From NCBI RefSeq assembly GCF_001518815.1, contig NZ_CP013987.1:4424501-4488500 (forward strand): 64,000 bases of DNA. The letters run 5' to 3'. Made by a program: the position numbers and the translations under genes. The notes under the pieces are model-generated. The model had not been told where the DNA came from. It was given only the letters and a program-made list of their open reading frames with translations, and searched no databases. The stretch is from Pseudomonas oryzihabitans. GTDB lineage: Bacteria > Pseudomonadota > Gammaproteobacteria > Pseudomonadales > Pseudomonadaceae. Shown here in pieces: positions 17,219-25,967 of the stretch. Numbering within the stretch: the first letter of the stretch is position 1; each line of letters opens with the position of its first letter.

Positions 17219-18591
17219 ACGACGGTCCGGCGATCTCGCTGCGGCGGCGCCTGCTGACGCTGCTACTGTGCGGGATCTTCGCCTGCTGGCTGATCGCCGC
17301 CCTGGTAACCTATCAGTTGGTCCTGCGCCAGGTGAATCGCCTGGCAGACGAGGACATGCTCGACTTCGGCGCGGCGGCGCTGCACCTGGCCACCCTTGGC
17401 GAAGGCAATGACCATACCCTGCCGCCCGAGGCCCGCGCCCTGGAGCGCAGCCGCACGGCCATCGCCGATCTGCCACTGTTCAAGCGGCGCAATGCCCTGG
17501 GCTATCTGCTGCAGGCCGGCGACCAGCGCCTCGGCACCCTGGCCCCGCCAGCCGGTCTGGTGAATCAACCGGCCGGCTTCAGCAGCCTGCTGGCCGAAGG
17601 ACAACACTGGCGCGTGCTGCGCCTGAGCAGCGGCGACGGACGCATCTGGATCTACGAAAACCTGGCCGATCGCCGCGGGGCCACCAACCTGCTGCTGCTC
17701 GGCTCGCTGTTCCCCCTGGCCTTGGCCCTACCGGTGCTGGCCGCGCTCATCTGGTTTGGCGTCACCCGTGGGCTCGATCCGCTGCGCCAGCTGGCCGCGC
17801 AGATCAAGCAGCGCTCCGCCCAGCGGCTGGAGCCGCTGCCGCTGAATCGCGTACCTTTGGAAGCCGCGGTCCTGGTCGAGGAGATCAATGCCCTGCTGCA
17901 ACGCCTGGACGGTGCCCTGGAAGCCGAGCGCCGGCTGACCAGCGACGCCGCCCACGAAATTCGCACGCCCTTGGCCAGCCTGCTGACCCACACCCAGGTG
18001 GCCCTGCGTTCCAGTGATCCCCAGGCCCACGCCCGGGGCCTGGTGCAGGTGCGCCGCAGCGCCGAACGCATCAGCCAGCTGATGGAGCAGATCCTGCTCC
18101 TGGCCCGCCTGGACAGTGGCGCCTTGCAGGAACAGTTCATTCCCGTCCACCTCGGACGCCTGGCGGCGGATACCCTCTCGGAACTCGCACCGCTGGCCAT
18201 CGACAAGAACATCGACCTGGTCCTGGAGGATCAGGAGGTCCAGCTGTCCGGCATTCCCACCTGGCTGGGGGTGCTGCTCACCAATCTGGTCGGCAATGCC
18301 ATCCGCTACACCCCGAGCGGTGGCCAGGTGCTGGTGCGGGTCGTCGAGGATGTGCCCGGGCGGGTTCGGATCGATGTCTGTGACAGCGGACCCGGCGTCA
18401 CCCCGGAAGAGCGGGCGATGATCTTCACCCGCTTCTATCGCAGCGAGAGCGCCGGTCAGAACGTCGGCAGCGGCCTGGGCCTGCCCATCGTCAAGCGCAT
18501 CGTCGAAATCCATGGTGGCACTCTGCATCTGGGCGAAGGCCTGCAAGGACGCGGTCTGGGCGTGCATATCGAGCTGCCTGGGCTGGTCTGA
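17215..18591 (+). CDS. Sensor histidine kinase, PmrB/QseC-like
   Basis: A 458-residue inner-membrane kinase. The first membrane segment is about residues 13-36 (LLTLLLCGIFACWLIAALVT). A periplasmic sensor of about 125 residues follows, then a second segment near 160-185, a HAMP linker (RGLDPLRQLAAQI), HisKA with His near 246 in SDAAHEIRTPLASL, and HATPase boxes NLVGNAIRYTP, DSGPGV and GSGLGLPIVKRI. The GTG start at 17215 overlaps the regulator's TGA. The periplasmic part shows no conspicuous ExxE iron motif of the PmrB kind, so QseC or another relative is equally possible. Confidence 0.92.
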   Translation: MNDGPAISLRRRLLTLLLCGIFACWLIAALVTYQLVLRQVNRLADEDMLDFGAAALHLATLGEGNDHTLPPEARALERSRTAIADLPLFKRRNALGYLLQAGDQRLGTLAPPAGLVNQPAGFSSLLAEGQHWRVLRLSSGDGRIWIYENLADRRGATNLLLLGSLFPLALALPVLAALIWFGVTRGLDPLRQLAAQIKQRSAQRLEPLPLNRVPLEAAVLVEEINALLQRLDGALEAERRLTSDAAHEIRTPLASLLTHTQVALRSSDPQAHARGLVQVRRSAERISQLMEQILLLARLDSGALQEQFIPVHLGRLAADTLSELAPLAIDKNIDLVLEDQEVQLSGIPTWLGVLLTNLVGNAIRYTPSGGQVLVRVVEDVPGRVRIDVCDSGPGVTPEERAMIFTRFYRSESAGQNVGSGLGLPIVKRIVEIHGGTLHLGEGLQGRGLGVHIELPGLV

Positions 18592-18699
18592 ACCAGCCGC
18601 CTACGACCAAGGCCATCTTTTATCCGGGCCGGCCTAGGGCTTACAGTGAAGGGATTCGTCAAAAGCGAATGCAGTCCTGCACCCTGGAGAGCCCGGCCC

Positions 18700-19314
18700 A
18701 TGTCCATGATCCTGTACCACACTCCCGCCTCGCCCTTCGGTCGCAAAGTCGTGGTGATGCTCCACGAAACGGACCTGATCGAGCAGGTCGAGGTGGAAAT
18801 CGTCCAGCAGACGCCACTCAATCCCAATCGCGACGTGCTCGATACCAATCCGGCCGGCAAGATTCCCGCCCTGCGCCTGGCCGATGGCACCTGCCTGCAC
18901 GACAGTCGCGTCATCCTCGAATACCTGGATACCCTACACGAGCGCACCCCGCTGATCCCGCGTCAGGGCCCGGAGCGCTGGCGCCGCCTGACCCTGGCCT
19001 CGCTGTGCGACGCCATGATGGAAGCCGCGGTACAGATCCGCTACGAAAGCTTCATGCGCCCACCGGGCATGCAATGGAAGCTCTGGCTGGACAACCAGCA
19101 GGAAAAGATCGCCCGGGCGCTGGACTACTTCGAGCGCGAGGCCATCAGCGAGCTGGACGACGAATTCGACGTGGCCAGCCTCGGCATGGCCTGCCTGCTC
19201 GGCTATCTGGACTTCCGCATCCCCACCTTTGCCTGGCGCAGCGACTGCCCGCGGATCTCAGCCTGGTACGCCCGCATTAGCGAGCGGCCGTCGCTGCAGA
19301 CCACGCGCCCCTGA
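18700..19314 (+). CDS. Glutathione S-transferase family protein
   Basis: A 204-residue protein with an N-terminal thioredoxin-like fold: ILYHTPASPFGRKVVVMLHE carries the Ser/Thr active-site position, and NPAGKIPAL and DSRVILEYLD give the glutathione-binding cis-Pro and Glu-Ser region. The C-terminal helical domain ends with the common motif near YARISERPS. It may detoxify electrophiles or use glutathione as cofactor. A GGAG lies upstream of the ATG at 18700; a second ATG six bases later is possible. It is monocistronic between the kinase and a convergent HD-GYP gene. Confidence 0.88.
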   Translation: MSMILYHTPASPFGRKVVVMLHETDLIEQVEVEIVQQTPLNPNRDVLDTNPAGKIPALRLADGTCLHDSRVILEYLDTLHERTPLIPRQGPERWRRLTLASLCDAMMEAAVQIRYESFMRPPGMQWKLWLDNQQEKIARALDYFEREAISELDDEFDVASLGMACLLGYLDFRIPTFAWRSDCPRISAWYARISERPSLQTTRP

Positions 19315-19321
19315 ACCAGCG

Positions 19322-20542
19322 CTAGGCCTGCTGCCAGAGACGCTCCAGATTGCGAAACCCCCACTCCTCCGGGTCCTCCCGCCGCACGATGCGTTCGTCG
19401 GCGGGGGGCCGGGCGAGGTCCAGCAGGCGCTGCGGCAGGGGCGTGCGCGAGCGGGCGGAAAAGAACACCCGGACCCGGGGCGTCAACAGGCTGTCCGGAT
19501 GCTGCTCGACCACCACCGCCAGTTGCTCGTTGCTCAGCCGCACCAGGGAGCCGATCGGATAGATGCCCAGGGTCTTGACGAAGGCCTGGAACACCTGGGG
19601 ATCGAAATGTCCCTTCCACTCCGCCATGCGCCGGATCGCTTCGGCCGGACTCCAGGCCGTCTTGTAGGGTCGCGTCGAGGACACCGCGTCGTAGACGTCG
19701 CAGACCGCCGCGATACGCGACAACAGGCTGATCTGCGTACCGGCCAGACCACGGGGATAGCCGCTGCCATCGAATTTCTCGTGATGGTGCAGACAGACGT
19801 CGATGACTTCCGCCGCCGCGCCCCACTGCCGCAGTAGGGCGACGCCGTCTTCGGGGTGCCGCCTCATCACCGCGAACTCCGCATCGGTCAGCTTGCCCGG
19901 CTTGTTGAGCACCTCAAGGGGCGTGTGCATCTTGCCCACGTCGTGCAGCAGACCGGCCTGTCCGGCCAGCCATACCTGCTCCGCCGGCAGCTCCATCTGC
20001 CGCGCCACGGCCGTCATCAGGGCGCAGACCGACACGGAATGGATGTAGGTATACTCGTCGGCCGTGCGCAGTCGCGTCAGGCTGATCAGCGCCGTGGGAT
20101 GCCGCAGCACCGATGCCGAGATCTGCTCGACCACGGTCGCCACTTCGCTCAGCTCGATGGCCTGCCCCAGGCGCACGTCCTGGAACAGCCGCGCCACCTC
20201 CTGCTTGGCATGGGCGCTCACGGCGGAAGCCTGCGCCAACTCCCGAGGGCAGTTGAGGGCCGCACCCGGGGCGGTAGCGTCGGCCGTGCTGATGGGCGGC
20301 GCGGCAGCCGACGTGGGGATCGCTTCGGGCTCCACGGGCATCGGTGGCTTGGGCTGGCAATCCAGCCCCTTGGCGATATCGATCCACACGGCGGTCACGG
20401 CGCTGTCCTGGATCTTCTGCAGATCGCGCTGTTCCTGGAGCAGAAAGCGCGCCTTCCAGAACGGATGGTCGATCCAGCTGCCTTCGAACCTGTGGATGTA
20501 CATGCCGAGGCAGACTTCGGCACTGGTAACCTTTTTGAGCAT
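19322..20542 (-). CDS. HD-GYP cyclic-di-GMP phosphodiesterase
   Basis: A 406-residue protein. An N-terminal DUF3391-like domain (LKKVTSAEVCLGMYIHRFEGSWIDHPFW) is followed by a low-complexity Pro/Ala linker and an HD-GYP domain. Metal and catalytic motifs are complete: LLHDVGK, HPEDG, HHHEKFDGSGYPRGL (the GYP), and AVCDVYDAVSSTRPYK. It should hydrolyse c-di-GMP to GMP, lowering biofilm signalling. The methionine at 20542 is preferred since DUF3391 proteins begin close to KKVxxxEVxxGMYV; an upstream frame to 20596 exists. It is divergent from the acyltransferase gene across about 100 bases. Confidence 0.9.
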   Translation of the reverse strand: MLKKVTSAEVCLGMYIHRFEGSWIDHPFWKARFLLQEQRDLQKIQDSAVTAVWIDIAKGLDCQPKPPMPVEPEAIPTSAAAPPISTADATAPGAALNCPRELAQASAVSAHAKQEVARLFQDVRLGQAIELSEVATVVEQISASVLRHPTALISLTRLRTADEYTYIHSVSVCALMTAVARQMELPAEQVWLAGQAGLLHDVGKMHTPLEVLNKPGKLTDAEFAVMRRHPEDGVALLRQWGAAAEVIDVCLHHHEKFDGSGYPRGLAGTQISLLSRIAAVCDVYDAVSSTRPYKTAWSPAEAIRRMAEWKGHFDPQVFQAFVKTLGIYPIGSLVRLSNEQLAVVVEQHPDSLLTPRVRVFFSARSRTPLPQRLLDLARPPADERIVRREDPEEWGFRNLERLWQQA

Positions 20543-20648
20543 GGCGTTCACTTCGCAGCTTATCGGCAGCAGCCATTTGGAAGCAGATGATCGCAAACTG
20601 CCATGGCACGCTAAAGACTATCGCCCCAAGTTCTAGACGAGAGAATCC

Positions 20649-21536
20649 ATGCACCTCCTGACCGGTATTGCCGTCTCCCTGCTACTTCTGCTGAACACCC
20701 TGGTCATGATAGGTCCGCTGATGGTGTTTGCCCTGATCAAGCTGCTGCCCAACGTCGCGCTACGCGACGTCTGCTCCCGATTGGTCACCGCCATTGCCGA
20801 AGCCTGGGCGGAAATAAACAAAGTCATCTTCGCCCGACTGACCCCGACCGTCTGGGATATCCGCGGCGCCGAAGTGCTCAGGCGTGACCGCTCTTACCTG
20901 GTCATCTGCAACCATCAGTCCTGGGTCGACATCCCCGCGCTCATCGAGACCTTCAATGGCAAGGTGCCCTACTTCAAGTTCTTCCTGAAGAAGGAACTCA
21001 TCTGGGTGCCCTTCCTGGGCCTGGCCTGGTGGGCGCTCGATTATCCCTTCATGAAGAGATACACCCGGGCACAGCTGGCGCGGCGGCCGCAACTCAAGGG
21101 CGCGGACCTGGCCATCACCCGCCGTGCCTGCGAGAAATTCCGCCGCCAGCCGGTGACCATCGTCAATTACCTGGAAGGGACCCGCTTCACCGCCGCCAAA
21201 CATGCCGAACAGGATTCGCCCTATCGGCACCTACTCAAACCCAAGGCCGGTGGCATGGCCTTCGTCCTCGCGGCCATGGGCGAGCAACTGGACACCCTGC
21301 TGGACGTCACCCTGGTCTATCCGGACGGACGTGTGCCCGGCTTCTGGGACCTGCTCTGCGGCCGCGTCAAACGCGTTATCATCGATATCCGCGCGCGACC
21401 GCTGGATCCGGCGCGCTGGGCGGGCGACTACAGCGAAGACGCGGAATTTCGCGCCGACTTCCAGCAGTGGGTCAGCGAGCTCTGGGCAGAAAAGGACCAG
21501 CGGATCGAGGCGTTACAAGATTCCCGCTCGCGTTGA
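20649..21536 (+). CDS. 1-acyl-glycerol-3-phosphate acyltransferase family, YihG-like
   Basis: A 295-residue membrane acyltransferase. A hydrophobic N-terminal anchor (about 1-35) is followed by the catalytic NHQSWVD (HX4D) near 97, the KKELIWVPFLGLAWWALDYPFMKR block and the substrate motif EGTRFT near 180. This arrangement matches YihG/YihG-like enzymes that add acyl chains to lysophosphatidic acid during phospholipid synthesis. The preceding GAGAGAA supports the start. It lies 71 bases upstream of an MFS gene on the same strand. Confidence 0.88.
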   Translation: MHLLTGIAVSLLLLLNTLVMIGPLMVFALIKLLPNVALRDVCSRLVTAIAEAWAEINKVIFARLTPTVWDIRGAEVLRRDRSYLVICNHQSWVDIPALIETFNGKVPYFKFFLKKELIWVPFLGLAWWALDYPFMKRYTRAQLARRPQLKGADLAITRRACEKFRRQPVTIVNYLEGTRFTAAKHAEQDSPYRHLLKPKAGGMAFVLAAMGEQLDTLLDVTLVYPDGRVPGFWDLLCGRVKRVIIDIRARPLDPARWAGDYSEDAEFRADFQQWVSELWAEKDQRIEALQDSRSR

Positions 21537-21607
21537 ACGAGCGGGGCACCCTGCGGCCTGCAGACAGTCAGAGTGCGGGTAGTCGGCTGTCTCGACAAGG
21601 ATCTCTC

Positions 21608-23041
21608 ATGCCCACCCCGACGCTGGACACCACCACGACCCGCTGGCTTCCCTGGCTGATCGCCGTCGCCTTCTTCATGCAGTCGCTGGACGCGACCATC
21701 GTCAACACCGCCCTGCCGCGCATGGCCGCCGACCTCGGCGAGAATCCCCTGCGCATGCAGGGGGTGGTGATCGCCTACCTGCTCACCGTCGCCCTGCTGA
21801 TCCCCGCCTCAGGCTGGATCTCCGATCGCTTCGGCAGTCGCCGCGTCTTCTTCACCGCCATCGCCCTCTTCACTTTCGGCTCGCTGCTCTGTGCCCTGGC
21901 ACCCAGCCTCAACCTGCTGATCGCCGCCCGGGTGATCCAGGGACTGGGAGGCTCGCTGATGCTGCCCGTGGGGCGGCTGGTGATCCTGCGTGTCTATCCC
22001 CGCAGCGAACTGGTGCGCATCCTCAGCTTCATCACCATTCCCGGCCTGGTCGGCCCCCTGGCGGGCCCGGCGCTGGGTGGCTGGCTGGTGGAAGCCGTGT
22101 CCTGGCACTGGATCTTCCTGATCAACCTGCCGGTCGGGATCCTTGGCTGCCTGGCCACCCGCCGCCTGCTGCCGGACCTGCGCAGCCCCCTGCCCCAGCG
22201 CTTCGACGGCCTGGGCTTTCTGCTCTTCGGCACCTCCATGATCCTGATCAGCATCGCCCTGGAAGGTCTCGGTGAACTGCACCTGCCCCATGTGCGGGTG
22301 GTGCTGCTGCTGATGGGTGGCATGGCCTGCATGGTCGCCTACTGGCTGCGCGCCCTGCACCACGATCAACCGCTGTTCTCGCCTGAGCTGTTCCGCATCC
22401 GCAGCTTCGCGGTGGGCATCTTCGGCAACCTCTTCGCCCGCCTCGGCAGCGGTGCCCTGCCCTTTCTCATCCCATTGCTGTTCCAGGTGGGCCTTGGCTA
22501 TTCGCCGACCCAGGCCGGTCTGCTGATGATGCCCCTAGCCCTGTCCGCGATGCTCGCCAAGCCCATCGCCGGCCCGCTGATCGGCCGTCTCGGCTATCGT
22601 CGCCTGCTGGTGGGCAATACCCTGCTGCTGGGCTGCCTCATCGCCAGCCTCGCCCTGATCGGCCCTTCCACGCCCTTCGTCTGGCTGCTCATCCACCTGG
22701 GTATCCTCGGCGCGGTGAACTCCATGCAGTTCACCGCCATGAACACCATCACCCTCATCGACCTGCACGACCAGCAGGCGGCCAGCGGCAACAGCCTGCT
22801 GTCGGTGGTGATGCAGCTGGCCATGAGCTTTGGCGTCGCCTGCGCCGCCGCCCTGCTGGGCGGTTTCCAGGACGACTATGGCGATACCGAGGTGCTCTCG
22901 GCCTTCCGGGCGACCTTCCTCAGCGTTGGCGCCCTGTCGATGCTGGCGGCGGCGATCTTCCTGCAGGCCTCACGCGAGACCGGTCGACGGATCAAGCCAT
23001 TGGCCACGGAGCCGGAAAAGAGCGCGCAGAACGTGGAGTGA
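21608..23041 (+). CDS. MFS multidrug exporter, DHA2 family, MdtD-like
   Basis: A 477-residue transporter with about 14 hydrophobic segments. The motif-A region SDRFGSRRVF follows TM2, the D/E-containing first helix has MQSLDATIVNTALPRMA, and motif C reads GPLAGPALGGWL. These are typical of proton-driven DHA2 exporters of the MdtD/HsrA type. The ATG at 21608 with AAGGA upstream is taken as the start; the frame is open far upstream into the acyltransferase gene but without homology. Substrate is unknown. A strong terminator follows. Confidence 0.9.
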   Translation: MPTPTLDTTTTRWLPWLIAVAFFMQSLDATIVNTALPRMAADLGENPLRMQGVVIAYLLTVALLIPASGWISDRFGSRRVFFTAIALFTFGSLLCALAPSLNLLIAARVIQGLGGSLMLPVGRLVILRVYPRSELVRILSFITIPGLVGPLAGPALGGWLVEAVSWHWIFLINLPVGILGCLATRRLLPDLRSPLPQRFDGLGFLLFGTSMILISIALEGLGELHLPHVRVVLLLMGGMACMVAYWLRALHHDQPLFSPELFRIRSFAVGIFGNLFARLGSGALPFLIPLLFQVGLGYSPTQAGLLMMPLALSAMLAKPIAGPLIGRLGYRRLLVGNTLLLGCLIASLALIGPSTPFVWLLIHLGILGAVNSMQFTAMNTITLIDLHDQQAASGNSLLSVVMQLAMSFGVACAAALLGGFQDDYGDTEVLSAFRATFLSVGALSMLAAAIFLQASRETGRRIKPLATEPEKSAQNVE

Positions 23042-23073
23042 GAGGCCGGTCGCGCCGATCGGTACGCCAGAAA

Positions 23074-23104
23074 CGAAAAACCCCGGCCAGGCCGGGGTTT
23101 TTCG
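23074..23104. terminator. Bidirectional intrinsic terminator
   Basis: CGAAAAACCCCGGC (23074-23087) pairs with GCCGGGGTTTTTCG (23091-23104) around a 3-base loop. It ends the MFS gene and probably also the convergent cold-shock gene. Confidence 0.92.
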
Positions 23105-23127
23105 TGAGCTTCGGGCGACGTCAGGTG

Positions 23128-23337
23128 TCAGATGACCTGTACGCGCTCTGCCTGCATGCCCTTCTGGCCTTGCACGACTTCGAAGCTGACCTTCTGGCCT
23201 TCAGCCAGGGTCTTGAAACCAGTGCCTTCGATGGCGCGGAAGTGCACGAACACGTCCGGACCGCTTTCGGGAGTAATGAAGCCATAGCCTTTGGTTTCGT
23301 TGAACCACTTGACGGTGCCGTTCTGACGATTCGACAT
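23128..23337 (-). CDS. Cold-shock domain protein, CspA family
   Basis: A 69-residue single cold-shock domain acting as an RNA chaperone. The RNA-binding motifs are KGYGFI (RNP1) and VFVHF (RNP2), with the aromatic start NGTVKWFN. The ATG at 23337 is chosen because AAGGAG lies about ten bases upstream and the domain starts there; the open frame extends back to 23442 without homology. About 100 bases of untranslated leader sequence seems likely, as is usual for cold-shock genes, where it controls translation with temperature. Confidence 0.95.
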   Translation of the reverse strand: MSNRQNGTVKWFNETKGYGFITPESGPDVFVHFRAIEGTGFKTLAEGQKVSFEVVQGQKGMQAERVQVI

Positions 23338-23727
23338 GACGGGTGTTGCTCCTTGGAATAACGGGTTTGTTATTGACACATGCTGGCGCGGCAGTGCGTT
23401 GCATAGACCAGACGCCCGGTACTGAGTTGCAAGGAGTAACAAGAATCGAGCAGCAAGGGGTGGACGAAGAGCCTACCGCCTCAGGTCACGATCGACGGCG
23501 ACCCAAGCAAACACAGTTCTCGAACTCTACGCCATATTTTTCTGGAAAGCGATTACCCTCCGGAGGTCGAATTTGTTTTGTAAAAAGGGTGCTACAGCGC
23601 CGATTTTCGACCCATCGAACACCTCTCGCCTACCCGTTCGAAAGGCCTCGCTTCAGCCTGCTCGTCGAAACCGGCACGTAAGGCAGAAAGGCATCCAGGC
23701 CCTGAAATCCCCCAGCAAGGAATACCG
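23338..23727. other. Gap between cold-shock and HAD genes
   Basis: Divergent promoter space. The first 100 bases or so are the likely leader of the minus-strand cold-shock gene. The remainder (about 23440-23727) is moderately AT-rich around 23510-23600 and should hold the HAD gene promoter. I see no gene or strong repeat in it. Confidence 0.5.
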
Positions 23728-24420
23728 ATGAACGTTACCCCTGTGGAACTGCTGATCAGCGATTGCGATGGCGTACTGGTCGACAGCGAAATCCTCGCCG
23801 AACGCGTCGTTCTCGACGGCCTGGCCGTCCATGCGCCACGCGCCGAACTGCAAGCCCTGCTGCACGGCACCTTCGGCCTGACTACCCGGGACATCTTCAA
23901 CCTGGTCGAGCAGCGCTTCGGCATCACCCTGCCGCCGGCGCTGTTCAGCGACCTGCGCGCCGAGGCCGAAGCCCTGATTTCCACCAGTGTCGAGCCCATT
24001 CCCGGCGTGAAGCGCGCCCTGGAAAGCATCGACTTGCCACTGGCGGTCGCTTCCAACAGCCTTAGGCACAGCGTCGAATCCTCGGTCAGGCGCGCCGATC
24101 TGGTGGCGCGGGTGGCGGGCCACATCTTCAGTGCCGACATGGTGCCGCAGCCCAAGCCGGCGCCCGATGTCTACCTGCTCGCGGCCAAGACCATGGGCGT
24201 CGCGCCGGAGCGCTGCCTGGTGATCGAAGACAGCGCCACGGGCGTCCGGGCAGCCCTGGCCGCGGGCATGCGCGTCATCGGTTTCACCGGCGCTAGCCAT
24301 ATTGCGCTGAGCCACGGCGACACCCTGAGCGCGCTGGGCGTGACCGCGCTGATCGCCCACATGGACGAACTCCCCGAGACCGTTGCCCGGCTACGCGCAG
24401 CCGCCACCGGCCAGCAATGA
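23728..24420 (+). CDS. HAD-superfamily phosphatase, YieH-like
   Basis: A 230-residue HAD subfamily IA hydrolase. Motif I is ISDCDGVLVDSE with the nucleophile Asp and acid Asp, motif II is ASNS, the lysine of motif III is in PKPAPDVYL, and motif IV is IEDSATGV. The cap is helical (about residues 18-85). The best-known close relatives are 6-phosphogluconate/beta-phosphoglucomutase-like sugar phosphatases; the substrate here is inference. The gene ends in a perfect palindromic terminator shared with the convergent dehydrogenase gene. Confidence 0.88.
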   Translation: MNVTPVELLISDCDGVLVDSEILAERVVLDGLAVHAPRAELQALLHGTFGLTTRDIFNLVEQRFGITLPPALFSDLRAEAEALISTSVEPIPGVKRALESIDLPLAVASNSLRHSVESSVRRADLVARVAGHIFSADMVPQPKPAPDVYLLAAKTMGVAPERCLVIEDSATGVRAALAAGMRVIGFTGASHIALSHGDTLSALGVTALIAHMDELPETVARLRAAATGQQ

Positions 24421-24444
24421 AAAAGGGGCCCTAGGGCCCCTTTT
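24421..24444. terminator. Palindromic bidirectional terminator
   Basis: AAAAGGGGCCCT and AGGGCCCCTTTT form a perfect 24-base palindrome between the HAD gene (plus strand) and the COG4091 gene (minus strand). Confidence 0.9.
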
Positions 24445-24462
24445 CTTCCTGCGTTACCGGAA

Positions 24463-25728
24463 TCAGGACAAGACCGAACCGACCACCTTGGGCAGCGCCG
24501 CCACCGGTGCCATTTCGGCGACCGCGTTCCAGGCCGGTTCGCTGAGCTGGGTTTCCAGCAGCTGGCGGTGGATCGTCTCGCGATGCTGTTGCAGCACGAT
24601 ATCCAGGGCGCGGCTGGGCGTCAGTTCCACATCGTCGAAGGTGACGATCTGGCCGGGCTCCATCGCCCGCTTGAGCACGCTGTGCTTGAGCAGTCCGATC
24701 GGCAGGTGATCCGGGCACTCGGCGATCTTCACGGCTTCGCCGCGCACGCTGTAGCCGCCGATACCGCGCTCGATGATGTCGCCAGCCGCCATGGGCTTCT
24801 TCATGATCGCAGCCACGCTCAGGGTCGGCGTGGTGGAGTTGTTCAGCAGGATCTTGCCGCCGGCGATGACGCGACGCAGGGTCTTGCCGACTTCCAGGGA
24901 GCAGAGGTGGAAGGGGCGTACCAGGACATAGTATGGCCCCTTGCCCAGCTTGAAGTACTCGATGGCGCCGGCCTGGTCTTCGTCATGCCGACCAACCACG
25001 AAGACGCCACCCGCCGAGTAGCCACTCGGGATCACGTAGTCGACGATGGGCGTGCCCAACTGCTCGGCCATCTGCGCCAGGATGTTCGCGCTGTCCTGCA
25101 GATTGGTCGAGTTCAGGCCTTCGAGACCCTGACGGGTGATGGTGGCGCCATAGTTGTTGCCCACCACCACCTGCTCGATCTGCACCTTGGTGCCATCGGT
25201 GAAGGAGGTGGTCTGGTCGACGCTGGTGCCCTGGCGCGCGGACCAGTAGGCCATGTCTTCCGGGGTCGGGTTGTGGTTCAGATAGCCCTTCATGTTGCCG
25301 TAGACCAGCGGCTTGAAGCCCATCTGCACGGCTTCTTCATGCAACGCCGCCAGCGAACCCGGCTGGTCGCCCTCGGCCTCGGTCAGGAATCCCTTGCCCG
25401 CCAGGTAGGAACCCGTAGTCACCTGCAGCTCGGCATTGATGGTAACTACCTTGATCCCTGCCTCGAAGGCACGTTCGATGATCTCGGTACCGTGGTAGGG
25501 GTCGCCACTGCACTCCACCAGTAGATCGCAATGATCGATGAGATCCGCGACCGACTGGGTAAGCGCTTCGGTCAGGGGATAGTCGGTGACCGTGGCGATG
25601 GGCCGGCGGGTCAGGACGCGGGTCACGGTCATGTCGTCATAGTGGCGGCTGATGAGGCGAGCCAGGCAGCGCGAGATCATGCCGGTACCGACGATGCCGA
25701 TACGGGTGACAGGGGATTGGGAGGACAT
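24463..25728 (-). CDS. Predicted homoserine-dehydrogenase-like oxidoreductase with SAF domain (COG4091-like)
   Basis: A 421-residue protein with an N-terminal Rossmann fold (IGIVGTGMISRCLARLI, then DLLVECSGDPYHG and VVTINAELQ) resembling homoserine dehydrogenase. A C-terminal SAF-type barrel covers about 335-400 (KKPMAAGDIIERGIGGYSV...ALDIVLQQHRE). This two-part layout is the COG4091 family, found in catabolic clusters for branched or unusual sugar acids, with no agreed reaction. The start at 25728 precedes the nucleotide-binding loop correctly and has AAAGGAA upstream; an open extension to 25884 is not homologous. A spaced inverted repeat about 100 bases upstream may bind a regulator. The reaction cannot be assigned. 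Confidence 0.75.
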   Translation of the reverse strand: MSSQSPVTRIGIVGTGMISRCLARLISRHYDDMTVTRVLTRRPIATVTDYPLTEALTQSVADLIDHCDLLVECSGDPYHGTEIIERAFEAGIKVVTINAELQVTTGSYLAGKGFLTEAEGDQPGSLAALHEEAVQMGFKPLVYGNMKGYLNHNPTPEDMAYWSARQGTSVDQTTSFTDGTKVQIEQVVVGNNYGATITRQGLEGLNSTNLQDSANILAQMAEQLGTPIVDYVIPSGYSAGGVFVVGRHDEDQAGAIEYFKLGKGPYYVLVRPFHLCSLEVGKTLRRVIAGGKILLNNSTTPTLSVAAIMKKPMAAGDIIERGIGGYSVRGEAVKIAECPDHLPIGLLKHSVLKRAMEPGQIVTFDDVELTPSRALDIVLQQHRETIHRQLLETQLSEPAWNAVAEMAPVAALPKVVGSVLS

Positions 25729-25817
25729 AGGATCGATTCCTTTCAAAGAGAATGTCGGTAGCGAGCAAAGCCACCATGCAAAGTGCCGACCCCAACTACG
25801 TGTCCGATCTCTTACAA

Positions 25818-25836
25818 ATGGAAGAACGGCTTCCAT
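25818..25836. promoter_or_regulatory. Spaced inverted repeat, likely operator
   Basis: ATGGAAG (25818-25824) and CTTCCAT (25830-25836) are perfect 7-base arms separated by 5 bases, a 19-base operator-like site about 90 bases upstream of the COG4091 gene start. The family of the bound regulator cannot be told; no regulator gene is adjacent. Confidence 0.45.
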
Positions 25837-25967
25837 CAGAAATTCTTTGACTGGGATCAATCTTTCCGTGCGACTCGAAGCCAAATCAAAAATTCATGAC
25901 TTCGTAACAGATAGCGACCAATGGCTGCAGATCGCTACCTTTTTTCTTGCCGTCCAGCGACGGCCGT

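Noticed and set aside
23338-23442. N-terminal extension of the cold-shock protein
   Set aside because: The extension has no homology, and AAGGAG with the conserved [12 protein letters not shown] start supports the shorter form.
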